Made by a program: the position numbers and the translations under genes
Source: Flaviramulus basaltis
GTDB taxonomy: Bacteria; Bacteroidota; Bacteroidia; Flavobacteriales; Flavobacteriaceae
Direction of reading: 5' to 3'
Assembly (NCBI RefSeq): GCF_900114265.1
Contig: NZ_FPKV01000001.1
Coordinates: forward strand, 1,178,001-1,242,000
DNA: 64,000 nt
Part shown: positions 27,901-35,720 of the stretch, piece after piece
How positions within the stretch are numbered: position 1 is the first letter of the stretch
Layout: every line of letters begins with the position of its first letter
Notes under the pieces: model-generated
What the model was told of the DNA's origin: nothing
What the model saw: only the letters and a program-made list of their open reading frames with translations
The model's database searches: none

Positions 27901-29734
27901 TGCTATAGGAAGTTGTGATGATGTAAACGTTACAGTAAGCATTATTATTAATGATACAGCAGCACCATTAGCAAACACACCACAAGAGTTTTGTGATAGT
28001 GCAACAGTTGCAGATTTAGTTGCAACAGGAAACTCAATACAATGGTATGATGTTTTAACTGGAGGAACAGCATTAGCTGGAACAACAGCTTTAGGAAACC
28101 AAACATACTATGCAATTCAAACAGATGCTACTACAGGTTGTGAATCTTCAGTAAGGACAGCAGTAACAGTTACTATTTATACATCACCAAATGCAGGGAA
28201 TCCAAATACAACACCAATTGTAATTTGTAATAATACCACCACAGATTTAAACGCAGGTTTAGATGGTACACAAGATACAGGTGGGACATGGAATAATGAT
28301 GATGGTGTAGGTGCATTAGTAGGAAATATTTTTGATGCTACAGGTGTTTCAGCAGGAACATATAATTTCACTTATACTGTTACAGCTTCAGCTCCATGTA
28401 TTGATGATAGTACTCCAATAACAATAACAGTTCAAGAACCATTAACTGCTGGGACATCAAATGGAGATGTAGATTTATGTAGTGTTGATGCCGATTTCGA
28501 TTTGTTTTCAAACTTAACTGGTGAAGACGCTGGAGGAGAATGGTCTTATAATGGTTCTGTAATTACAAACCCTATACAACCTTCAACAGCAGGATCAGGA
28601 ACCTATACTTATACCTTAACAAATAGTTGTGGTGTTGCAAGTGTTAGTTTTGAAGTAAATATTGTGCAAGCTGCAAATGCAGGAACAAATGGAGATTTTG
28701 CAATATGTACAACAGATATTGATACAACTAATAATATATTAGATTTATTAACCGTATTAAATGGTACGCCAGATAATACAGGCGAATTCACAACTACAGA
28801 TTTATCTGGTTTTTCAGGAACAACTGTCGATTTATCGACACTAACTTCAGGAACAACTTATAATTTTACATATACTGTTACAGCTACATCACCTTGTACA
28901 ACAGATTCAACAGCAGATATTACAGTAATTATAAATGATAGTCCAACGATAATTGTTGACAATGCTAATCCAGAGTTTTGTTTAGTTAATAACCCAACAA
29001 TAGCTGATTTAGCAGACAGTATAAGCGCAACAGGAACGGTTAATTGGTATGAAGATGCTGCTTTAACATTATCATTAACAGATGCAGACGCTTTAGTTGA
29101 TGGTGAAGATTATTACGCAACCCAAACTAATAATACAGGTTGTGAATCTTCAACAGCAGTTCAAATAAATGCTACTATAAATGATACGGCTACTCCAGTT
29201 TTAGATGATCCTTCAATGGAATATTGTATTAATGACGGGCCAACAATTAGCGATTTAGCATCAAATATAAATTACGACTCAACTCTATACAGCATTGTTT
29301 GGTATGATGCTGCAACAGGTGGCTCAGTTATTTCAAGTAGTACAAACCTAACAAATACAACTTATTATGCTGTGTTAGTAGACCCAGTAACAGGATGTGA
29401 AAGTAGTGAACGTTTAGTACTTACACCAGATGTAACAGCATGTGGTAAATTAGAAATCCCTGATGGATTCTCACCAAATGGAGATGGTGTAAACGATACA
29501 TTTGATGTTGATAACCTAGCCATTTTATATCCAAATTTTGAAATGGAGATTTACAACCGATATGGAAGTATCGTTTATAAAGGAAATGCAAATTCGCTAA
29601 GATTTGATGGAACTTCAAACCAATCGAAAGTCATATCCAAAGGAGATTTGCCAGTGGGTGTCTATTTCTACATTTTTAAATTTAATGATGGCGAAAATAA
29701 ACCAGAACAAGGACGCTTATACTTAAGCAGATAA
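24938..29734 (+). CDS. Giant Ig-like surface adhesin with CHU_C (type B) T9SS sorting domain
   Basis: The 1598-residue protein begins with a signal peptide ending SLNAQ; an internal ATG at 24971 is an alternative start. I count about 17 modules of 80-95 residues in two flavours. One has a central G-G/T-W-x-D strand and ends TYNFTYTV...C; the other has a WYD/WYE strand and ends TYYA...GCESS. Most carry a cysteine pair. The last 85 residues, from FSPNGDGVNDTF, are the gliding motility-associated C-terminal (CHU_C) domain used as a type IX secretion signal of type B. It should be exported by SprA and attached to the surface. The SprF/PorP gene 28 bases downstream is the usual partner. Confidence 0.9.
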   Translation: MLLTITKLTKSMKTKSLLRYAHSFATFIMVFLWTAFSLNAQCPTVTDPTPPPICDASGYTFANLSSDFAIDNNGNGIVWYDNAAAGNTYDANELVQEGITYYADDDFGTCTGGRNSITVTFQVSISISNTNRIYCSNENPTVQTYIDDVFQTSIPVGGSVEVYNDINLTDQASLTDAIPAGAKNYFIVFYDGLSGTGCSSQIIIGPTALFVAPSDPTPNPSQEFCSDTNPTIANLDPGTTDSFSWYQNINGSGDPIPPALLPSKALVSGATYYVQVDGAFCDSNAVPVNITIDDPVDAGNSEDLVYCSDDVTTELPFNLFDELGGTPNTTGSWTGPLTTSNGHLGTVDISSLTTEGTYVFTYTVLSNNACPDNTSTVSIMVYETLSSGTALSPASFCEATLPASFDLYTLIESYDAGGQWTEGTTSGGTVVADPMNLILTGYTPATYNFTYTQNLLPNPCPEQSTTVQVIVLPDPNAGIADNPEFCENDLASNSPFNLFDALTAPYDSGGTWTDASNTPVSNSIDITGFTVVGSSYNFTYTVDNGTCTDDETISITILEAPESGTPVGAFPEFCEGEAPVSFDLYSLIEGENGTGTWTNNTTSTIVPDPNSLDLSGYTDGTYDFTFDIDPIASCDDVDVVVSVIINPLPNTGTADNPAPFCENDPALSNTSFDLFTLLTGTFDAGGTWSDDSTTPITGALSGNTLDLSQLVVDTYNFTYTITDANTCTNSTTVTISIVEAPESGTVNTPIEFCVGTAPTSYDLFELLTGEDQTGTWSDDDASGALSGNLVDLSGLIPATYNFTFDVDAVGSCDDELVTVSVIINPLPNTGTADNPAPFCINDPALSNTSFDLFTLLTGTVDAGGTWSDDSTTPIAGALSGNTLDLSQLVIDTYNFTYTITDANMCTNSTTVTISIVDAPESGTAMTPVQFCLSEITAGQTYNLFDLLSADADQTGTWSDDDASLALTGNTVALDALAQGNFNFTFDVDAIGSCDDVNVTVSIIINDTAAPLANTPQEFCDSATVADLVATGNSIQWYDVLTGGTALAGTTALGNQTYYAIQTDATTGCESSVRTAVTVTIYTSPNAGNPNTTPIVICNNTTTDLNAGLDGTQDTGGTWNNDDGVGALVGNIFDATGVSAGTYNFTYTVTASAPCIDDSTPITITVQEPLTAGTSNGDVDLCSVDADFDLFSNLTGEDAGGEWSYNGSVITNPIQPSTAGSGTYTYTLTNSCGVASVSFEVNIVQAANAGTNGDFAICTTDIDTTNNILDLLTVLNGTPDNTGEFTTTDLSGFSGTTVDLSTLTSGTTYNFTYTVTATSPCTTDSTADITVIINDSPTIIVDNANPEFCLVNNPTIADLADSISATGTVNWYEDAALTLSLTDADALVDGEDYYATQTNNTGCESSTAVQINATINDTATPVLDDPSMEYCINDGPTISDLASNINYDSTLYSIVWYDAATGGSVISSSTNLTNTTYYAVLVDPVTGCESSERLVLTPDVTACGKLEIPDGFSPNGDGVNDTFDVDNLAILYPNFEMEIYNRYGSIVYKGNANSLRFDGTSNQSKVISKGDLPVGVYFYIFKFNDGENKPEQGRLYLSR
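26861..27705 (+). repeat. Near-identical 534-base intragenic repeat in the adhesin
   Basis: The stretch 26861-27171 recurs at 27395-27705, an exact offset of 534 bases or 178 codons, which equals two protein modules. The two copies differ at only about six of roughly 100 residues. The intervening module also resembles its neighbours but is more diverged. This indicates a recent in-frame duplication of a two-module unit and a likely site of length variation. Confidence 0.88.
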
Positions 29735-29762
29735 TTTATAGATAAAGCAAAATTTAGAAAAG

Positions 29763-30719
29763 ATGAAACATTTAAATATATATCATAAAATAGCTGCTTT
29801 GTTAAGTTTGACGCTCTTGTCATTACAAAGTACAGCACAGCAAGACCCTCAATTTACACAATACATGTACAATATGAGTGTCATTAATCCGGCATATGCA
29901 ACTGCGGAGCAAGGGATATTAAACTTAGGAGGACTTTATAGAACTCAATGGGTAGGTATGGAAGGCGCGCCAAAAACAGGAAGCTTTTTTGCTCATACTC
30001 CAATAAACGATAAAATTGAGATGGGAATCTCATTCACTAACGATAACATTGGAGATGTTGTAGACGAAAATAATATCTATGCAGATTTTGCTTATGTATT
30101 ACCAGTAGGCATAGAAAGTAAAATATCATTCGGGGTAAAAGCAGGAGTGACGCTTTTTGATACCAATTTTGATGGTTTTATGTTGCAATCTGGAGGAACA
30201 GCTACAGATCAGGCGTTCGATGAAAACATCAGTAAAGCGTTTCCAAATTTAGGTATTGGAGCATTCTTTTTCTCTAATAACTATTACTTAGGTTTGTCGG
30301 CACCCAATATGTTGTCGACAAAACACTTAGAAGATGAAAATGGAATAAAAGCAACAGGTGTCCAAAACGTTCATTATTTCTTTACCGGAGGTTATGTTTT
30401 TGATATCGATAAAAATCTAAAATTAAAGCCAGCTTTTATGGGTAAAGCAGTAAAAGGAGCACCTTTAGCTTTAGATATTACTGCAAGTGTATTAATTAAT
30501 GAAAAATTAGAAGCAGGTTTAGGCTACCGGTTAGATGATGCCATAAGTGCTTTGGTAAACTTTAGAATTACACCTGAGCTTCGAGTTGGATATGCCTATG
30601 ATTATACAACAAATAACTTAGGAGACTTTAATTCGGGTTCACACGAAATATTCATATTGTTTGATGTCGATTTATTCGGATTCAGAGGCGGATATGATCG
30701 TTCACCAAGATTCTTCTAA
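29763..30719 (+). CDS. PorP/SprF family type IX secretion membrane protein
   Basis: The 318-residue protein has a signal peptide ending STAQQ, the signature QDPQFTQYMYNMSVINPAYA, and many alternating strands of an outer-membrane beta-barrel ending in an aromatic residue (FF). PorP/SprF proteins are genomic partners of CHU_C-tailed substrates, and in Flavobacterium johnsoniae SprF is needed to export SprB. Immediately upstream is such a substrate, so this one most likely handles the adhesin at 24938. The OmpA-type gene follows 21 bases later. Confidence 0.93.
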   Translation: MKHLNIYHKIAALLSLTLLSLQSTAQQDPQFTQYMYNMSVINPAYATAEQGILNLGGLYRTQWVGMEGAPKTGSFFAHTPINDKIEMGISFTNDNIGDVVDENNIYADFAYVLPVGIESKISFGVKAGVTLFDTNFDGFMLQSGGTATDQAFDENISKAFPNLGIGAFFFSNNYYLGLSAPNMLSTKHLEDENGIKATGVQNVHYFFTGGYVFDIDKNLKLKPAFMGKAVKGAPLALDITASVLINEKLEAGLGYRLDDAISALVNFRITPELRVGYAYDYTTNNLGDFNSGSHEIFILFDVDLFGFRGGYDRSPRFF

Positions 30720-30740
30720 AAAAAATAATAATTGGAAAAC

Positions 30741-32630
30741 ATGAAAAAAAATATATACATACTTGCAAGCCTTTTATTAGTTAGTGGAATGGCATTTGCG
30801 CAAAAAGGAAATATTAAAAAAGCTAATAAGCTTTTTGAAAAAAGAGCTTATACAGAAGCGGCAGAAACATACGAAACTAAAGAACGTTCTCAAGAAGTGC
30901 TTCAAAATTTAGCAGATAGTTATTATTATAACACAAGTCTTCAAAAGGCTATTAAAACTTATAGAGAATTATTTGTAGAATATGGTGATTCTATAGATAT
31001 TGAATACCATTTTAGATATGCTCAAGCTTTAAAGGGAGTAAAAGATTATAAAGAAGCTGATAAGCACTTAAGTAAATATTATAACAAACCAATAAATACG
31101 TTTGCTTTTTTAGAAGAAACAGATAAAACTACACCGCATGTTTTCAATGCAGAACAAATAGTGAACGAAGGCTCAAGTAGCGATTTCGGATTATCGTTTT
31201 ATGGTGATAATAAAGTTGCGTTTGCTTCGGCAAGAAATACAGAAAATCCTTCGTATTCTTGGAATGAGTTACCTTATCTGGATTTGTATAGTGCTACTTT
31301 AAAAAATGACACTACACTAGTAGATGTTAAACCATTTTCTGATGCTATTAATACAGATTCGCACGAAAGTAATGCCGTTTTTACTAGAGACGGTAGCACA
31401 ATGTATTTTAATAGAACCAATATAATAAGAAAAAAAACAGACGATAATCGTATTGCGCATATTAAAATTTACAAAGCAGAACGAGTAGATGGTGTTTGGA
31501 TAAATGTAACGGCATTACCATTTACATCAGATAATTACAGTACTGAGCATCCAACGTTAAGTAAAGATGAAAAAACACTTTACTTTGCCAGCGATATGCC
31601 AGGAACTTTAGGAAGTTTTGATATTTACAAAGTGGCTATAAATGATGATGGTACTTTTGGTGAACCAGAAAATTTAGGAGAAACCATCAATACAAAGCAT
31701 AGAGAACAGTTTCCTTTTATTAGTGATTTTAATGTGCTTTATTTCTCATCTATTGGGCATCAAGGTTATGGAGGTTTAGATGTATTTAGAAGTAATATGG
31801 TAAACGGGAGTTTTGACAAACCTGTAAATCTTGGAAGCTCAATCAATAGTAATTTAGATGATTTTGCATACGTAGTAAAAGAGAAGGATAATCTTGGATA
31901 TTTATCTTCAAACAGAACTGGTTTTGATAGATTATTTAGCTTTGTAAGAGAAGTAAACCCGTTAACAATTTATCAAGTCGAAGGAATTGTACAAGATTTA
32001 AATAGTAAAGAATTATTAGCGGGGTCTTTAGTAACCTTATTTGATGAGTCTGATACAGTAATTCAAGATACTATAGTAGCTGATGATGCCTATTATATTT
32101 TCAAAATAAAACCTAATCAAAAATATAAAGTTAGAGGTACAAGAAAAACATACATTCCTCAAGATGTTGAATTTTCAACAGATAGTAAAGGGAAAGTTCA
32201 ACACAATATTTACCTGAATTTAGAGTCTTTTGCAGATGCAGAAGAACGTGTTAAAAAAGATGAAGTAAAAGATGTGGTAAAAGTAGAACTAGATAAAATT
32301 TATTTCGATTTCGATAAATCAAACATTCGTGAAGATGCAGCAGTAACTTTACAAGTATTAGTAGATTTAATGAAGAAATACCCATCTATGGAAGTCGAGG
32401 TATCTGCACATACAGATGCACGTGGACCAGACCAATATAATTTAGATTTATCTAAACGTCGTGCAGCATCTACTTTAGAATATTTAGTAAGTCAAGGCAT
32501 TGAAAGAAACCGATTAAAAAGTATTGGTTACGGAGAAATGCAACCACTTAACGACTGTGTTAAAGAAGGTATTTGTGAAGATGATGAATATGATATAAAC
32601 AGACGTTGTGAATTCACAATTTTAAATTAA
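30741..32630 (+). CDS. OmpA-family protein with TPR and PD40 repeats
   Basis: From the ATG at 30741 the product is 629 residues. The frame extends to a TTG at 30732, which I do not favour. It has a signal peptide ending MAFAQ, a TPR-like helical region (25-130), a WD40-like PD40 beta-propeller region (about 140-400), a carboxypeptidase-regulatory-like beta domain (about 410-500) and a C-terminal OmpA peptidoglycan-binding domain with YFDFDKSNI and AHTDARG. Proteins of this plan often follow SprF/PorP genes in Bacteroidota and probably anchor the surface complex to the cell wall. It ends the adhesin operon. Confidence 0.92.
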   Translation: MKKNIYILASLLLVSGMAFAQKGNIKKANKLFEKRAYTEAAETYETKERSQEVLQNLADSYYYNTSLQKAIKTYRELFVEYGDSIDIEYHFRYAQALKGVKDYKEADKHLSKYYNKPINTFAFLEETDKTTPHVFNAEQIVNEGSSSDFGLSFYGDNKVAFASARNTENPSYSWNELPYLDLYSATLKNDTTLVDVKPFSDAINTDSHESNAVFTRDGSTMYFNRTNIIRKKTDDNRIAHIKIYKAERVDGVWINVTALPFTSDNYSTEHPTLSKDEKTLYFASDMPGTLGSFDIYKVAINDDGTFGEPENLGETINTKHREQFPFISDFNVLYFSSIGHQGYGGLDVFRSNMVNGSFDKPVNLGSSINSNLDDFAYVVKEKDNLGYLSSNRTGFDRLFSFVREVNPLTIYQVEGIVQDLNSKELLAGSLVTLFDESDTVIQDTIVADDAYYIFKIKPNQKYKVRGTRKTYIPQDVEFSTDSKGKVQHNIYLNLESFADAEERVKKDEVKDVVKVELDKIYFDFDKSNIREDAAVTLQVLVDLMKKYPSMEVEVSAHTDARGPDQYNLDLSKRRAASTLEYLVSQGIERNRLKSIGYGEMQPLNDCVKEGICEDDEYDINRRCEFTILN

Positions 32631-32673
32631 CCAAAAACCTTTTTAATAACCCTAGTTTTAACCAAAATTATTT

Positions 32674-32704
32674 AAAAAGCCTTTCCAATTCGGAAAGGCT
32701 TTTT
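32674..32704 (+). terminator. Intrinsic terminator of the adhesin-SprF-OmpA operon
   Basis: AAAAAGCCTTTCC (32674-32686) and GGAAAGGCTTTTT (32692-32704) pair perfectly over thirteen positions around the loop AATTC. Confidence 0.93.
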
Positions 32705-32707
32705 GTT

Positions 32708-32715
32708 TATATTTG
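32708..32715 (+). promoter_or_regulatory. Candidate -7 element for the small membrane protein gene
   Basis: TATATTTG matches TAnnTTTG and lies four bases after the preceding terminator stem. The -33 position would fall inside the hairpin, where no TTG is seen on the plus strand. Confidence 0.4.
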
Positions 32716-32772
32716 GACATGTGTAAATAAGTTTATGTATTTTTAAGATGAATAAAGAAAACCATATAAGAT

Positions 32773-32982
32773 ATGATTAAGTATTGGATTTTAATAATAT
32801 GTATATTTCTAATAATAACTTACTTTATGCATAAAGTGTTTTATAAGAAAGTTAGAGGAGATGAAAAAACGAATAAAAAACTTTGGAATATATTTTATTG
32901 GGAAGGTTTGGTTGGCTTGAGTTCAGGATTAACATTTGTATTCTTGCTCATCTTGAAATACACTCATCTTTTATCTTTCTAA
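32773..32982 (+). CDS. Small two-helix membrane protein of unknown function
   Basis: The 69-residue product has two hydrophobic helices (about 5-20 and 45-65) separated by a lysine-rich loop with KKVRGDEKTNKKLW. It has its own candidate -7 element and sits between a terminator and ruvB on the same strand. I do not recognise a family. Length, an ATG start after an A-rich stretch and the bipartite membrane pattern support a real gene. No cysteine, histidine or other catalytic pattern suggests an activity. Confidence 0.6.
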   Translation: MIKYWILIICIFLIITYFMHKVFYKKVRGDEKTNKKLWNIFYWEGLVGLSSGLTFVFLLILKYTHLLSF

Positions 32983-33001
32983 ACGTTAAATGAATTATTA
33001 T

Positions 33002-33071
33002 TTCTGCAAATGCAGGAATACACTTTACTGAAATTTTTTAAGTAATAAAAAAATTCCTGTTTTCGCAGGAA
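33002..33071. repeat. Twin inverted repeats upstream of ruvB
   Basis: TTCTGCA/TGCAGGAA (33002-33018) and TTCCTG/CAGGAA (33054-33071) are two small hairpins with similar arms. CAGGAAT of the first can also pair with ATTCCTG of the second. The second ends six bases before the ruvB ATG. Intergenic palindromes of the form TTCCTG...CAGGAA are common in flavobacterial genomes, to my recollection. Confidence 0.55.
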
Positions 33072-33077
33072 GTTACT

Positions 33078-34100
33078 ATGAATGAAAACCTAGATCCAAC
33101 AGACGATAATTTTTCACCAGAAGAATTAGATGTAGAAAAAAAGTTAAGACCTTTATCATTTGATGATTTTACGGGTCAGGATCAAGTGTTGGAAAATCTT
33201 CAAATTTTTGTTCAAGCAGCAAATTTAAGAGCAGAAGCACTAGACCATACATTATTTCACGGTCCTCCAGGATTAGGAAAAACAACCTTAGCGCATATTT
33301 TAGCTAACGAATTAAGCGTTGGAATTAAAGTAACCTCAGGACCTGTGTTAGATAAACCAGGAGATTTAGCTGGGTTACTTACAAATTTAGAAGAACGTGA
33401 TGTGTTATTTATTGATGAAATCCATCGATTAAGTCCAATAGTAGAAGAGTATTTATACTCTGCTATGGAAGATTACAAAATAGATATTATGATTGAATCT
33501 GGACCAAATGCCCGTTCGGTTCAAATCAATTTAAATCCATTTACATTAGTTGGTGCAACAACACGCTCAGGTTTGTTAACAGCGCCTATGCGCGCACGTT
33601 TTGGTATTCAAAGCAGATTGCAATATTATAAAACCGATTTACTAACAACCATTGTACAGCGAAGTGCAGAAATTTTAGATGTTCCCATTTCTATGGAAGC
33701 AGCAATAGAAATTGCAGGACGAAGCCGAGGTACACCTCGTATTGCTAATGCCTTATTGCGTCGTGTTCGAGATTTTGCTCAAATAAAAGGTAATGGTTCA
33801 ATTGATATTAAAATTGCAAAGTATGCTCTAGAAGCTTTAAATGTTGATGCACACGGATTGGATGAAATGGATAACAAAATTCTATCAACAATTATAGATA
33901 AATTTAAAGGAGGTCCAGTAGGTGTTTCAACTATAGCAACTGCGGTTAGTGAAAGCTCAGAAACTATTGAAGAGGTTTATGAACCTTTTTTAATTCAGCA
34001 GGGTTTTATAATGCGTACACCTCGAGGAAGAGAGGTTACAGAAAAAGCTTATAAGCATTTAGGAAAAATTAAAGGACCAACTCAAGGTGGTTTGTTTTGA
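33078..34100 (+). CDS. ruvB: Holliday junction branch migration helicase RuvB
   Basis: The 340-residue protein matches RuvB in full: Walker [10 protein letters not shown], Walker B LFIDEIHR, sensor 1 VGATTR, arginine-finger region [11 protein letters not shown] and a C-terminal winged helix with [17 protein letters not shown]. It is the hexameric motor that, with RuvA, moves Holliday junctions during recombination. The partner ruvA lies 5.5 kb downstream at 39663 rather than adjacent. The ATG at 33078 follows a hairpin by only six bases, which may limit translation. Confidence 0.98.
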   Translation: MNENLDPTDDNFSPEELDVEKKLRPLSFDDFTGQDQVLENLQIFVQAANLRAEALDHTLFHGPPGLGKTTLAHILANELSVGIKVTSGPVLDKPGDLAGLLTNLEERDVLFIDEIHRLSPIVEEYLYSAMEDYKIDIMIESGPNARSVQINLNPFTLVGATTRSGLLTAPMRARFGIQSRLQYYKTDLLTTIVQRSAEILDVPISMEAAIEIAGRSRGTPRIANALLRRVRDFAQIKGNGSIDIKIAKYALEALNVDAHGLDEMDNKILSTIIDKFKGGPVGVSTIATAVSESSETIEEVYEPFLIQQGFIMRTPRGREVTEKAYKHLGKIKGPTQGGLF

Positions 34101-34122
34101 ACTAATTTTACCATTTTAAGAA

Positions 34123-34146
34123 TTAATTGTTATATATAATAATTAA
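34123..34146. repeat. 24-base AT-only palindrome between ruvB and the AraC-type regulator
   Basis: Positions 34123-34146 form an inverted repeat broken by a single symmetric G-T pair. There is no T tract on either side, so it is not a classical terminator. It could be an operator for the downstream regulator, or chance in AT-rich DNA. Confidence 0.35.
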
Positions 34147-34229
34147 GAAATTAATTTTATTTGTATGCAATAATTTAAATTAGAATTAGTTATTTAATTA
34201 AGCTTCATATTATTTCTTATTCTTAGAAT

Positions 34230-35327
34230 ATGCCAATTTATATGGATTTACATATAGTCCCAGGGGTTTCTGCTAAAATGGCTGCTGAAGCTCATCGAGA
34301 AGATCATAAAGTCCAAAATGAATTTGGATGTCGGTGTATGACCTACTGGGTTGATGAAGAAAGAGGACGCGCATTTTGTTTAATAGAAGCACCAAATAAA
34401 GAAGCTATTAATAAAATGCATACTAAGGCATATGGAGCAAAGCCTCTGGAAATAATTGAAGTAAATAGCTCTGCTGTAGAAGCCTTTTTAGGTAGAATTC
34501 ATGATCCTGAAACCATTGTCGATTTATCAAATCCTGATTTAAAAATTTTTAATGATCCCGCATTCAGAATTATTTTGGTAATCCAAATGATAGATGAAAA
34601 ATTACTTGAATTTCAAGTAGGAAAGGAAAAATCTAAAGAATTACTCTTTCTTTTTAAAAATGTTGTTAGATCACAAATAAAAAAATATGGAGGTAATGAG
34701 GCTATTTCTAAAGGTGTAAGTATTATTTCTTCATTTGGATCGTCATTTCAAGCGGTAAAATGCGCCTCTGCTATTAAAGATGAACTTCAAAAAGAATCAA
34801 AAATCATCAATTTACACTTAGGTTTACATGCAGGTAATCCAGTTACAAAAGATGGAAGTTTATTTAGCGATGTTGTAAAATTTGGAAAATTTCTTTGTTC
34901 AATTGGTAACGAGAATGAAATTATTTTATCTCCAATCACTTTTGATTTATATAAAAAAGAATATCAAAGAATAGTTGAACCTGAGAGTTTTAGGTATATT
35001 GACGCTGAAGATGAAAAATTCCTTGAATCTTTAATGAATACTCTTTCAGAAAATTGGAATGACACAGCATTTAATGTTGTCCAATTAAGTAATAAAATGA
35101 TATTGAGTAAATCAAGATTATATAGAACATGTATATCAAGGCTTGGAAAGTCTCCAAATTCAATAATTCTTGAGTATAGGCTAAAAAAATCACTTCAATT
35201 ATTAATAAGAAAAAATACAAATGTTGCACAAACAGCTTTTGATGCTGGATTTAGTAGTGCTTCTTATTTTACTAAATGTTTCCGAAAGCACTTTGGACTA
35301 CAGCCTTCAACCTATCGTTTAGGTTAA
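34230..35327 (+). CDS. AraC-type regulator with DUF4242 and degenerate cyclase-like domains
   Basis: The 365-residue protein has three parts. Residues 1-90 match DUF4242, the fold of the nickel-binding protein SCO4226: HREDHKVQNEFG, then YWVDEERGRAFCLIEAP, then the AYGAKPLEIIEV strand. Residues about 110-255 resemble a class III nucleotide cyclase (KKYGGNEAISKGVSIISSFG, then LHLGLHAGNPVTKDGSLF), but both metal-binding aspartates are replaced, so it should not be catalytic. Residues about 265-365 are an AraC helix-turn-helix ending FDAGFSSASYFTKCFRKHFG. I infer a sensor-regulator that binds a metal or small molecule. It stands alone, 129 bases after ruvB, followed by a 393-base gap and a lipoprotein gene. 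Confidence 0.85.
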   Translation: MPIYMDLHIVPGVSAKMAAEAHREDHKVQNEFGCRCMTYWVDEERGRAFCLIEAPNKEAINKMHTKAYGAKPLEIIEVNSSAVEAFLGRIHDPETIVDLSNPDLKIFNDPAFRIILVIQMIDEKLLEFQVGKEKSKELLFLFKNVVRSQIKKYGGNEAISKGVSIISSFGSSFQAVKCASAIKDELQKESKIINLHLGLHAGNPVTKDGSLFSDVVKFGKFLCSIGNENEIILSPITFDLYKKEYQRIVEPESFRYIDAEDEKFLESLMNTLSENWNDTAFNVVQLSNKMILSKSRLYRTCISRLGKSPNSIILEYRLKKSLQLLIRKNTNVAQTAFDAGFSSASYFTKCFRKHFGLQPSTYRLG

Positions 35328-35720
35328 TTTTCTTTGGTCAATTTTTACTACTATTAGAATTATTTTTAATAGATTCTTCAAATTTAACTATATAATTTAG
35401 TGCTGTTGATAAGGCAGATAGAATTTGTTTTAAATAGCAGTCTATTAATTTTTCAACATAATTACTAACGTTTAGAAAATAGAAATCATGTCCATTCACG
35501 ATGGTAGTTTAAGTACAATTATGAGTGTGACTATATCCGAAAATTTAGGAGTCAAACCTATAGGTTTTACAAGTTGGAGGCAAGATTTTAATGTTAAGTC
35601 AGTATTTTTTATGATGTCTATAAAATGAAAGAATTTGAGAATAGCATTAAATGATAAACCGAATTTCGGAAAATATTATCGGAAGCATAAAAATCAAATA
35701 TTAATTTAAAAACCTTCTTT
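35328..35720. other. Gene-poor 393-base gap with palindromes, upstream of the lipoprotein gene
   Basis: No convincing coding region or RNA is seen here. The stretch contains a perfect 14-base palindrome AAACCTATAGGTTT at 35554-35567, an 11-base dyad CCGAATTTCGG at 35659-35669, and two CGGAA direct repeats 13 bases apart (35667 and 35680). These may be binding sites for the AraC-type regulator upstream. A 46-codon open frame at 35488-35628 is not convincing. Confidence 0.4.

Noticed and set aside
24938-29734. Repetitive DNA that might suggest a CRISPR array
   Set aside because: Repeats are long, coding, in frame and diverged; there are no short identical repeats with unique spacers and no cas genes.
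35488-35628. 46-codon open frame in the gap after the AraC-type regulator
   Set aside because: No signal, domain or promoter element; it contains the palindrome at 35554 and looks like chance in an open AT-rich gap.
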